Part shown: piece after piece, positions 1 through 10,080 of the stretch | How positions within the stretch are numbered: position 1 is the first letter of the stretch | How the letters are laid out: every line of letters starts with the position of its first letter | Source of the DNA: Penium margaritaceum | Lineage: Eukaryota; Streptophyta; Zygnematophyceae; Desmidiales; Peniaceae | NCBI GenBank assembly: GCA_023375785.1 | Contig: SZWC01001169.1 | Location: 40,852 to 77,421 of the forward strand | Length of the DNA stretch: 36,570 nt | Direction of reading: 5' to 3' | Notes under the pieces: generated by a model | Told to the model about the DNA's origin: nothing | Seen by the model: only the letters and a program-made list of their open reading frames with translations | Databases searched by the model: none | Translations under genes and position numbers: made by a program

Positions 1-789
1 TGACGCTCTAGTGCCAAAGTGTGACGCTCTAGTGCCAAAGTGTGACGCTCTAGTGCCAAAGTGTGACGCTCTAGTGCCAAAGTGTGACGCTCTAGTGCCA
101 ATGTGTGACGCTCTAGTGCCAAATTATGAAGCTCTAGTGCCAAAGCATGACGCTCTAGTGACGAAGTGTGACGCTCTAGTGCCAAAGTGTGAAGCTCTAG
201 TGCCAAAGTGTGACGCTCTAGTACCAAAGTGTGACACTCTAGTGCGAAAGTGTGAAGCTCTAGTGCCAACGTGTGACGCTCTAGTGCCAAAGTGTGACGC
301 TCTAGTACCAAAGTGTGACACTCTAGTGCCAACGTGTGATGCTCTACTGCCAAAGTGTGACGCTCTAGTGCTTAAGTGTGCAGATCTAAACCGAAAGTGT
401 GACTCTCTAGTACCAAAGTGTAAAGCTCTAGTACCAAAGTGTGACGCTCTAGTGCCAAAGCGTGACACTTTAGTGCCAAAGTGTGTCACTCTCGTGCCAA
501 AGTGTGATGCTCTAGTGCCCAAGTGTGAAGCTCTAGTGCCAAAGTGTGACGCTCTAGTACCAAAGTGTGACACTCTAGTGCCAAAGTGTGAAGCTCTAGT
601 GCCAAAGTGTGATGCTCTAGTACCAAAGTGTGACGCTCTAGTACCAAAGTGTGACACTCTAGTGCCAAAGTGTGATGCTCTAGTGCCAAAGTGTGACGCT
701 ATAGTGCTTAAGTGTGACGCTCTAGTGCCAAAGTGTGATGCTCTAGTGCCAAAGTGTCACACTCTAGTGCCACAGTGTGTGACGCTTTA
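1..789 (+). repeat. Diverged monomers, left edge
   Basis: Ten bases of partial monomer, 36 units of exactly 21 bp and one 23-bp unit. Monomers differ from one another by scattered substitutions, mainly G16A (GACACT), C15A (GAAGCT), C15T (GATGCT), G3A and A8C. A marker pair lies at 368-409: a unit starting GTGCTTAAG with GCAGAT in its second half, then a unit starting AACCGAAAG. The same pair recurs near 14.6, 27.6, 31.2 and 33.5 kb. Confidence 0.95.
767..789 (+). repeat. 23-bp variant unit (first of 30)
   Basis: This unit reads GTGCCACAGTG then TGTGACGCTTTA. It carries an extra TG plus A7C and C19T relative to the consensus. It follows a monomer with G13C and G16A (GTGTCACACTCTA). The same type of unit recurs at 3037, 3795, 7539, 14427, 14912, 15166, 15987, 16661, 16915, 22158, 22412, 22981, 24663, 26975 and 31092, and 14 times in the 86-bp array. 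Each copy shifts the reading frame by two and ends any long open frame on the plus strand. Confidence 0.95.
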
Positions 790-2490
790 GTGCCAAAGTG
801 TGACGCGCTAGTGCCAAAGTGTGACGCGCTAGTGCCAAAGTGTGACGCGCTAGTGCCAAAGTGTGACGCGCTAGTGCCAAAGTGTGACGCGCTAGTGCCA
901 AAGTGTGACGCGCTAGTGCCAAAGTGTGACGCGCTAGTGCCAAAGTGTGACGCGCTAGTGCCAAAGTGTGACGCGCTAGTGCCAAAGTGTGACGCGCTAG
1001 TGCCAAAGTGTGACGCGCTAGTGCCAAAGTGTGACGCGCTAGTGCCAAAGTGTGACGCGCTAGTGCCAAAGTGTGACGCGCTAGTGCCAAAGTGTGACGC
1101 GCTAGTGCCAAAGTGTGACGCGCTAGTGCCAAAGTGTGACGCGCTAGTGCCAAAGTGTGACGCGCTAGTGCCAAAGTGTGACGCGCTAGTGCCAAAGTGT
1201 GACGCGCTAGTGCCAAAGTGTGACGCGCTAGTGCCAAAGTGTGACGCGCTAGTGCCAAAGTGTGACGCGCTAGTGCCAAAGTGTGACGCGCTAGTGCCAA
1301 AGTGTGACGCGCTAGTGCCAAAGTGTGACGCGCTAGTGCCAAAGTGTGACGCGCTAGTGCCAAAGTGTGACGCGCTAGTGCCAAAGTGTGACGCGCTAGT
1401 GCCAAAGTGTGACGCGCTAGTGCCAAAGTGTGACGCGCTAGTGCCAAAGTGTGACGCGCTAGTGCCAAAGTGTGACGCGCTAGTGCCAAAGTGTGACGCG
1501 CTAGTGCCAAAGTGTGACGCGCTAGTGCCAAAGTGTGACGCGCTAGTGCCAAAGTGTGACGCGCTAGTGCCAAAGTGTGACGCGCTAGTGCCAAAGTGTG
1601 ACGCGCTAGTGCCAAAGTGTGACGCGCTAGTGCCAAAGTGTGACGCGCTAGTGCCAAAGTGTGACGCGCTAGTGCCAAAGTGTGACGCGCTAGTGCCAAA
1701 GTGTGACGCGCTAGTGCCAAAGTGTGACGCGCTAGTGCCAAAGTGTGACGCGCTAGTGCCAAAGTGTGACGCGCTAGTGCCAAAGTGTGACGCGCTAGTG
1801 CCAAAGTGTGACGCGCTAGTGCCAAAGTGTGACGCGCTAGTGCCAAAGTGTGACGCGCTAGTGCCAAAGTGTGACGCGCTAGTGCCAAAGTGTGACGCGC
1901 TAGTGCCAAAGTGTGACGCGCTAGTGCCAAAGTGTGACGCGCTAGTGCCAAAGTGTGACGCGCTAGTGCCAAAGTGTGACGCGCTAGTGCCAAAGTGTGA
2001 CGCGCTAGTGCCAAAGTGTGACGCGCTAGTGCCAAAGTGTGACGCGCTAGTGCCAAAGTGTGACGCGCTAGTGCCAAAGTGTGACGCGCTAGTGCCAAAG
2101 TGTGACGCGCTAGTGCCAAAGTGTGACGCGCTAGTGCCAAAGTGTGACGCGCTAGTGCCAAAGTGTGACGCGCTAGTGCCAAAGTGTGACGCGCTAGTGC
2201 CAAAGTGTGACGCGCTAGTGCCAAAGTGTGACGCGCTAGTGCCAAAGTGTGACGCGCTAGTGCCAAAGTGTGACGCGCTAGTGCCAAAGTGTGACGCGCT
2301 AGTGCCAAAGTGTGACGCGCTAGTGCCAAAGTGTGACGCGCTAGTGCCAAAGTGTGACGCGCTAGTGCCAAAGTGTGACGCGCTAGTGCCAAAGTGTGAC
2401 GCGCTAGTGCCAAAGTGTGACGCGCTAGTGCCAAAGTGTGACGCGCTAGTGCCAAAGTGTGACGCGCTAGTGCCAAAGTGTGACGCGCTA
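790..2490 (+). repeat. 81 identical 21-bp monomers, T18G type (GACGCGCTA)
   Basis: The array is 1,701 bp, exactly 81 x 21, and I found no mismatch. Each monomer carries T18G, which turns GACGCTCTA into GACGCGCTA and gives two adjacent CpGs per unit, about 162 in the block, plus one GCGC (HhaI) site per unit. I did not see this variant as a run anywhere else in the window. The array starts directly after the 23-bp unit at 767-789 and ends at a monomer with C15A and T20C. Zero divergence over 81 copies means very recent expansion, or over-regular assembly of an unresolved array. Confidence 0.97.
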
Positions 2491-3880
2491 GTGCCAAAGT
2501 GTGAAGCTCCAGTGCCAAAGTGTGACGCTCTAGTGACAAAGTGTAACGCTCTAGTGCCAAAGTGTGAAGCTCTAGTGCCAAAGTGTGACGCTCTAGTACC
2601 AAAGTGTGACACTCTAGTGCCAAAGTGTGAAGCTCTAGTGCCAACGTGTGACGCTCTAGTGCCAAAGTGTGACGCTCTAGTACCAAAGTGTGACACTCTA
2701 GTGCCAAAATGTGATGCTCTAGTGCCAAAGTGTGACGCTCTAGTGCTTAGGTGTGACGCTCTAGTGCCAAAGTGTGAAGCTCTAGTGCAAAAGTGTCACG
2801 CTCTAGTGCCAAAGTGTGACGCTCTAGTGTCAAAGTGTGACGCTCTAGTGCCAAAGTGTGACGATCTAATGCCAAAGTGTGACGCTCTAGTGCCAAAGTG
2901 TGATGCTCTAGTGCCAACGTGTGACGCTCTAGTGCCAAAGTGTGAAGCTCTAGTGCCGAAGTGTGACACTCTAGTGCCAAAGTGTGACGCTCTAGTGCCA
3001 ACGTGTGACGCTCTAGTGCCGAAGTGTCACACTCTAGTGCCACAGTGTGTGACGCTTTAGTGCCAAAGTATAACGCTCTAGTGCCAAAGTGTGATGCTCT
3101 AGTGCCAAGGTGTGATGCTCGAGTGCCAAAGTGTGACGCTCTAGTGCCAAAGTGTGACGCTCTAGTGCCAAAGTGTCACGCTCTAGTGCCAAAGTGTGAC
3201 GCTCTAGTGCCAAAGTGTGAAGCTCTAGTGCCAACGTGTGAAGCTCTAGTGCCAAAGTGTGAGGCTCTAGTGCCAAATTGTGACGCTCTAGTGACAAAGT
3301 GTGACGCTCTAGTGCCAAAGTGTGAAGCTCTAGTGCCAACGTGTGACGCTCTAGTACCAGAGTGTGACACTCTAGTGCCAAAGTGTGAAGCTCTAGTGCC
3401 AACGTGTGATGCTCTAGTGCCAAAGTGTGACGCTCTAGTACCCAAGTGTGACACTCTAGTGCCAAAGTGTGATTCTCTAGTGCCAAAGTGTGACGCTCTA
3501 GTGCTTAAGTGTGACGCTCTAGTGCCAAAGTGTGAAGCTCTAGTGCCAAAGTGTGACACTCTAGTGCCAAAGTGTGACGCTCTAGTGTCAAAGTGTGACG
3601 CTCTAGTGCTTAGGTGTGACGCTCTAGTGCCAAAATGTGGAGCTCTTGTGCCAAAGTGTGACGCTCTACTGCCAACGTGTGACGCTCTAGTACCAGAGTG
3701 TGACACTCTAGTGCCAACGTGTGACGCTCTACTGCCAAAGTGTGACGTTATAGTGCCAGAGTGTGACGCTCTAGTACCAAAGTGTCACACTCTAGTGCCG
3801 CAGTGTGTGACGCTTTAGTGCTAAAGTGTGACGCTCTAGTGCCGACGTGTGACGCTCTAGTGCCAACGTGTGATGCTCTA
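2491..3880 (+). repeat. Diverged monomers with two 23-bp units
   Basis: All units are 21 bp except the 23-bp units at 3037-3059 and 3795-3817; exactly 35 monomers separate those two. Substitutions follow the general pattern (C15A, G16A, C15T, A8C, C4A). A few monomers read GTGCTTAGG or GTGCTTAAG (C5T, A6T). No gene or unique sequence is seen. Confidence 0.95.
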
Positions 3881-5224
3881 GTGCCAAAATGTGACGCTCT
3901 AGTGCCAATGTGTGATGCTCTAGTGCCAAAATGTGACGCTCTAGTGCCAATGTGTGATGCTCTAGTGCCAAAATGTGACGCTCTAGTGCCAATGTGTGAT
4001 GCTCTAGTGCCAAAATGTGACGCTCTAGTGCCAATGTGTGATGCTCTAGTGCCAAAATGTGACGCTCTAGTGCCAATGTGTGATGCTCTAGTGCCAAAAT
4101 GTGACGCTCTAGTGCCAATGTGTGATGCTCTAGTGCCAAAATGTGACGCTCTAGTGCCAATGTGTGATGCTCTAGTGCCAAAATGTGACGCTCTAGTGCC
4201 AATGTGTGATGCTCTAGTGCCAAAATGTGACGCTCTAGTGCCAATGTGTGATGCTCTAGTGCCAAAATGTGACGCTCTAGTGCCAATGTGTGATGCTCTA
4301 GTGCCAAAATGTGACGCTCTAGTGCCAATGTGTGATGCTCTAGTGCCAAAATGTGACGCTCTAGTGCCAATGTGTGATGCTCTAGTGCCAAAATGTGACG
4401 CTCTAGTGCCAATGTGTGATGCTCTAGTGCCAAAATGTGACGCTCTAGTGCCAATGTGTGATGCTCTAGTGCCAAAATGTGACGCTCTAGTGCCAATGTG
4501 TGATGCTCTAGTGCCAAAATGTGACGCTCTAGTGCCAATGTGTGATGCTCTAGTGCCAAAATGTGACGCTCTAGTGCCAATGTGTGATGCTCTAGTGCCA
4601 AAATGTGACGCTCTAGTGCCAATGTGTGATGCTCTAGTGCCAAAATGTGACGCTCTAGTGCCAATGTGTGATGCTCTAGTGCCAAAATGTGACGCTCTAG
4701 TGCCAATGTGTGATGCTCTAGTGCCAAAATGTGACGCTCTAGTGCCAATGTGTGATGCTCTAGTGCCAAAATGTGACGCTCTAGTGCCAATGTGTGATGC
4801 TCTAGTGCCAAAATGTGACGCTCTAGTGCCAATGTGTGATGCTCTAGTGCCAAAATGTGACGCTCTAGTGCCAATGTGTGATGCTCTAGTGCCAAAATGT
4901 GACGCTCTAGTGCCAATGTGTGATGCTCTAGTGCCAAAATGTGACGCTCTAGTGCCAATGTGTGATGCTCTAGTGCCAAAATGTGACGCTCTAGTGCCAA
5001 TGTGTGATGCTCTAGTGCCAAAATGTGACGCTCTAGTGCCAATGTGTGATGCTCTAGTGCCAAAATGTGACGCTCTAGTGCCAATGTGTGATGCTCTAGT
5101 GCCAAAATGTGACGCTCTAGTGCCAATGTGTGATGCTCTAGTGCCAAAATGTGACGCTCTAGTGCCAATGTGTGATGCTCTAGTGCCAAAATGTGACGCT
5201 CTAGTGCCAATGTGTGATGCTCTA
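3881..5224 (+). repeat. 32 copies of a 42-bp dimer HOR
   Basis: The array is 1,344 bp, exactly 32 x 42. Each unit is a G9A monomer (CCAAAATG) followed by a monomer with A8T and C15T (CCAATGTGTGATGC). I saw no mismatch between copies. Both edges are sharp and fall on monomer boundaries. The single monomers flanking it have A8C with C15T on the left (3860-3880) and the plain consensus on the right. Confidence 0.97.
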
Positions 5225-6166
5225 GTGCCAAAGTGTGACGCTCTAGTGACAAAGTGTGACGCTCTAGTGCCAAAGTGTGAAGCTGTAGTGCCAAAGTGTG
5301 ACGCTCTAGTGCCAAAGTGTGACACTCTAGTGCCAAAGTGTGACGCTCTAGTGCCAACTTGTGACACTCTAGTGCCAAAGTGTGAAGCTCTAGTGCCAAC
5401 GTGTGACGCTCTACTGCCAAAGTGTGACGCTCTAGTGCCAAAGTGTGACGCTCTAGTGCCAAAGTGTGAAGCTCTAGTGCCAATGTGTGATGCTCTAGTG
5501 CCAAAGTGCGACACTCTAGGGCCAAAGTGTGACGCTCTAGTGCCAAAGTGTGATGCTCTAGTGCCAAAGTGCGACACTCTAGTGCGAACGTGTGACGATA
5601 TAGTGCCAAAGTGTGAAGCTCTACTGCCAAAGTGTGACGCTCTAGTGACAAAGTGTAACGCTCTAGTGCCAAAGTCTGAAGCTCTAGTGCCAAAGTGTGA
5701 CGCTCTAGTGCCAAAGTGTGACGACCTAATGCCAACGTGTGAAGCTCTAGTGCCGAAGTGTGACGCTCTAGTGCCAAAGCGTAATGCTCTAGTGCCAAAG
5801 TGTGACGCTCTAGTGCCAAAGTATGATGCTCTAGTGCCAAAGTGTGACACTCTAGTGCCGAAGTGTGAAGCTCTACTGCCAAAGTGTGACGCTCTAGTGC
5901 CAAAGTGTGAAGCTCTACTACCAAAGTGTGATGCTGAAGTGACAAAGTGTGACGCTCTAGTGCCGTGTGACGCTTTAGTGCCAAAGTGTGACGCGCTACT
6001 GCCAAAGTGTGACACTCTAGTGCCAAAGTGTGACGCTCTAGTGTCAACGTGTGACGCTCTAGTGCCAAAGTGTGAAGCTCTAGTGCCGAAGTGTGACGCT
6101 CTAGTGCCAAAGTGTGACGCTCTAGTGCCAATGTGTGACGCTCTAGTGCCAAAGTGTCACACTCTA
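5225..6166 (+). repeat. Diverged monomers between the 42-bp and 86-bp arrays
   Basis: There are 35 monomers of 21 bp, the 18-bp unit at 5960-5977, then nine monomers. Rare substitutions include T2G (5518 region), C17A with T12C, and G1C. No gene or unique sequence is seen. Confidence 0.95.
5960..5977 (+). repeat. 18-bp unit, AAA tract deleted
   Basis: The unit reads GTGCC directly followed by GTGTGACGCTTTA, so the AAA tract is missing. It is the only 3-bp deletion and the only 18-bp unit in the window, and it keeps the reading frame. Confidence 0.93.
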
Positions 6167-7370
6167 GTGCCAAAGTGTGAAGCTCTACTGCCAAAGTGTG
6201 ACGCTCTAGTACCAAAGTGTCACACTCTAGTGCCGCAGTGTGTGACGCTTTAGTGCCAAAGTGTGACGCTCTACTGCCAAAGTGTGACGCTCTAGTACCA
6301 AAGTGTCACACTCTAGTGCCGCAGTGTGTGACGCTTTAGTGCCAAAGTGTGACGCTCTACTGCCAAAGTGTGACGCTCTAGTACCAAAGTGTCACACTCT
6401 AGTGCCGCAGTGTGTGACGCTTTAGTGCCAAAGTGTGACGCTCTACTGCCAAAGTGTGACGCTCTAGTACCAAAGTGTCACACTCTAGTGCCGCAGTGTG
6501 TGACGCTTTAGTGCCAAAGTGTGACGCTCTACTGCCAAAGTGTGACGCTCTAGTACCAAAGTGTCACACTCTAGTGCCGCAGTGTGTGACGCTTTAGTGC
6601 CAAAGTGTGACGCTCTACTGCCAAAGTGTGACGCTCTAGTACCAAAGTGTCACACTCTAGTGCCGCAGTGTGTGACGCTTTAGTGCCAAAGTGTGACGCT
6701 CTACTGCCAAAGTGTGACGCTCTAGTACCAAAGTGTCACACTCTAGTGCCGCAGTGTGTGACGCTTTAGTGCCAAAGTGTGACGCTCTACTGCCAAAGTG
6801 TGACGCTCTAGTACCAAAGTGTCACACTCTAGTGCCGCAGTGTGTGACGCTTTAGTGCCAAAGTGTGACGCTCTACTGCCAAAGTGTGACGCTCTAGTAC
6901 CAAAGTGTCACACTCTAGTGCCGCAGTGTGTGACGCTTTAGTGCCAAAGTGTGACGCTCTACTGCCAAAGTGTGACGCTCTAGTACCAAAGTGTCACACT
7001 CTAGTGCCGCAGTGTGTGACGCTTTAGTGCCAAAGTGTGACGCTCTACTGCCAAAGTGTGACGCTCTAGTACCAAAGTGTCACACTCTAGTGCCGCAGTG
7101 TGTGACGCTTTAGTGCCAAAGTGTGACGCTCTACTGCCAAAGTGTGACGCTCTAGTACCAAAGTGTCACACTCTAGTGCCGCAGTGTGTGACGCTTTAGT
7201 GCCAAAGTGTGACGCTCTACTGCCAAAGTGTGACGCTCTAGTACCAAAGTGTCACACTCTAGTGCCGCAGTGTGTGACGCTTTAGTGCCAAAGTGTGACG
7301 CTCTACTGCCAAAGTGTGACGCTCTAGTACCAAAGTGTCACACTCTAGTGCCGCAGTGTGTGACGCTTTA
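6167..7370 (+). repeat. 14 copies of an 86-bp HOR containing the 23-bp unit
   Basis: The array is 1,204 bp, exactly 14 x 86. Each unit has three 21-bp monomers (consensus; G1C; G3A+G13C+G16A) plus a 23-bp unit of the GTGCCGCAGTG type. The first copy differs from the others by C15A in its first monomer; the other 13 look identical. This is the only HOR in the window whose length is not a multiple of 21 or of 3. As a result, no long open reading frame crosses it in any frame. Confidence 0.97.
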
Positions 7371-8128
7371 GTGCCAAAGTGTGACGCTCTAGTGCCAAAG
7401 TCTGACACTCTAGTGCCAAAGTGTGACTCTCTAGTGCCAAAGTGTGACGCTCTAGTGCCAAAGTGTGACGCTCTAGTGCACAAGTCTAACGCTCTAGTGC
7501 CAAAATGTGATGCTCTAGTGCCAAAGTGTCACACTCTAGTGCCACAGTGTGTGACGCTCTAGCGCCAAAGTGTGACGTTCTAGTGCCAAAGTGTGACGCT
7601 TTAGTGCCAAAGTGTGACATACTAGTGCCAAAGTGTGACGCTCTAGTGCCAAAGTGTGAAGCTCTAGTACCAAAATGTGACGCTCTAGTGCCAAATTGTG
7701 ACGCTCTAGTGCCAAAGTGTGACGCTCTAGTGACAAAGTGTGATACTCTAGTGCCAAAGTGTGACCCTCTAGTGCCAAAGTGTGATGCTCTAGTGCCAAA
7801 GTGTGAAGCACTACTGCCAAAGTGTGACGCTCTAGTGACAAAGTGTGACGCTATAGTGCCAAATTGTGACGCTCTAGTGCCAACGTATGATGCTCTAGAT
7901 CCAAAGTGTGAAGCTCTTGTGCCAAAGTGTGACGCTCTAGTGCCAAAGTGTGACGCTCTGGTGCCAACATGTGAAGCTGTAGTGCCAAAGTGTGACGCTA
8001 TAGCGACAAAGTGTGACGCTCTAGTGCAAAAGTGTGAAGCTGTAGTGCCAAACTGTGACGCTCTAGTGCCAAAGTATGACACTCTAGTGCCAAAGTGTGA
8101 CGCTCTAAAACCAATGTGTGACGCTCAA

Positions 8129-8485
8129 GTGCCAAAGTGTGACGCTCTACTGCCAAAGTGTGACGCTCTAGTGACAAAGTGTGATGCTCTAGTGCCAAAG
8201 TGTGAAGATGTAGTGTTAAGGTGTGACGCTTTAGTGCCAAAGTGTGACACTCTAGTGCCAAAGTGTGACGCTCTAGTGCCAATGTGTGATGCTCTAGTGC
8301 CAAAGTGTGACGCTCTCGTGCCAAAGTGTGACGCTCTAGTGCCAAAGTGTGACGCTCTACTGCCAAAGTGTGACGCTCTAGTGACAAAGTGTGATGCTCT
8401 AGTGCCAAAGTGTGAAGATGTAGTGTTAAGGTGTGACGCTTTAGTGCCAAAGTGTGACACTCTAGTGCCAAAGTGTGACGCTCTA
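8129..8485 (+). repeat. 210-bp tandem duplication (10 monomers)
   Basis: The seven monomers at 8129-8275 recur without difference at 8339-8485, an offset of 210 bp. They include a rare GAAGATGTA unit followed by a GTGTTAAGG unit, so coincidence is unlikely. After the seventh monomer the copies diverge: the first continues with A8T+C15T, A21C and consensus monomers, the second with a GACAATCTA monomer. Confidence 0.9.
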
Positions 8486-8842
8486 GTGCCAAAGTGTGAC
8501 AATCTAATGCCAAAGTGTGATGCTCTAGTGCCAAAGGGTGACGCTCTAGTGTCAAAATGTGACGCTCTACTACCAATGTGTGATGCTCTAGTGCCAAAGT
8601 GTGACGCTCTAGTGCCAAAGTGTGACGCTCTAGTGCCAAAGTGTGAATCTATAGTGCCAAAGTGTGACGCTCTAGGACCAAAGTGTGACGCTCTAGTGTC
8701 AAAGAGTGACGCTCTAGTGCCAAAGTGTGACGATCTAATGCCAAAGTGTGACGCTGTAGTGCCAAAGTGTGACGCTCTAGTGCCAAAGTGTAATGCTCTA
8801 GTGCCAACGCATGACGCTCTAGTGCCACAGTGTGACGCTCTA

Positions 8843-8862
8843 GTACCAACGTATAAGCTCTA
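8843..8862 (+). repeat. 20-bp unit, 1-bp deletion (GTATAAGCTCTA)
   Basis: The unit starts GTACCAAC and ends GTATAAGCTCTA, one base short of 21. A close relative with AAA in place of AAC lies at 12895-12914. Both are preceded by GCATGACG and GTGCCACAGTGTGACG monomers, so the deletion is shared by descent. Confidence 0.92.
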
Positions 8863-10080
8863 GTACCAAAGTGTGACGCTCTAGTGCCAAAGTGTGACAC
8901 TTTACTGCCAAAGTGTGACGCTCTATTGCCAAAGTGTGACGCTCTAGTGCCAAAGTGTGAAGCTGTACTGCCAAAGTGTGACGCTCTAGTGACAAAGTGT
9001 GACGCTCTAGTGCCAAAGTGTGAAGCTATAGTGCCAAAGTGTGATGCTCTAGTGCCAAAGTGTGACATTCTAGTGCCAAAGTGTGACGCTCTAGTGCCAA
9101 CGTGTGACGCTGTAGTGCCAAATTGTGAAGCTCTAGTGTTAAAGTGTGACGCTCTACTGCCAAAGTGTGACGCTCTACTGCCAAAGTGTGACGCTCTAGT
9201 CCCAAAGTGTGATGCTCTAGTGCCAGAGTGTAAAGCTCTAGTGCCAAAGTGTGAAGCTCTAGTGCCAAAGTGTGACGTTCTAGTGTCAAAGTGAGACGCT
9301 CTTGTGCCAACGTGTGATGCTATAGTTCCAAAGTGGGAAGCTCTTGTGCCAAAGTGTGACGCTGTAGTGCCAAAGTGTGACGCTCTAGTGCCAACGTGTG
9401 AAGCTCTAGTGCCAAAGTGTGAAACTTTAATGCCAAATTGTCAACCTCTAGTGCCAAAGTGTGGCGCTCTAGTGCCAAAGTGTGACGCTCTAGGGCCGAA
9501 GTGTCACGCTCTAGTCCCAAAGTGTGATACTCTAGTGCCAGAGTATAAAGCTCCAGTGCCAAAGTGTGAAGTTCTAGTGCCAAGGTGTGACGCTCTAGTG
9601 TCAAAGTGTGACGCTCTTGTGGCAACGTCTGATGCTCTAGTTCCAAAGTGTGAATCTCTTGTGCCAAAGTGTGACGCTCTAGTGCCAAAGTGTGACGATC
9701 TAGTGCCAAAGTGTGAAACTCTTGTGCCAAAGTGTGACGCTCTAGTGCCAAAGTGTGACACTCTAGTGCCAAAGTGTGACGCTATAGTGCCAACGTGTGA
9801 CGCTTTAGTGCCAAAGTGTCACGCTCTAGTGCCAAAGTGTGACGCTCTAGTATCAAAGTGTGACGCTCTAGTGCCAAAGTGTGACGATCTAATGCCAAAG
9901 TGTGACGCTCTAGTGCCAAAGTGTGACGCTCTAGTGCCAAAGTGTGACGCTCTAGTACCAAAGTGTGATGCTCTAGTGCCAAAGTGTAAAGCTATAGTGC
10001 CAATGTGTGACGCTCTAGTGCCAAAGTGTGACGATCTAATGCCAAAGTGTGACGCTGTAGTGCCAAAGTGTGACGCTCTA

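Larger units (their letters stand above)
7371..10080 (+). repeat. Diverged monomers with several marker units
   Basis: Indel units are the 23-bp unit at 7539-7561 and the 20-bp unit at 8843-8862. Markers include GTGTTAAGG units near 8213 and 8423, an AAAGGGTGACG unit near 8534, a T12A monomer (GTGAGACGC) at 9283-9303, the 'CAACCTC' unit at 9430-9450 and an unamplified three-monomer stretch at 9787-9849 that matches the start of the 126-bp HOR downstream. The same markers recur in order around 19.1-20.9 kb, and their second half around 12.9-13.8 kb. Confidence 0.94.

Noticed and set aside
6167..7370. CRISPR array
   Set aside because: There are no unique spacers; all parts of the 86-bp unit are satellite monomers repeated identically, and no cas genes are present.
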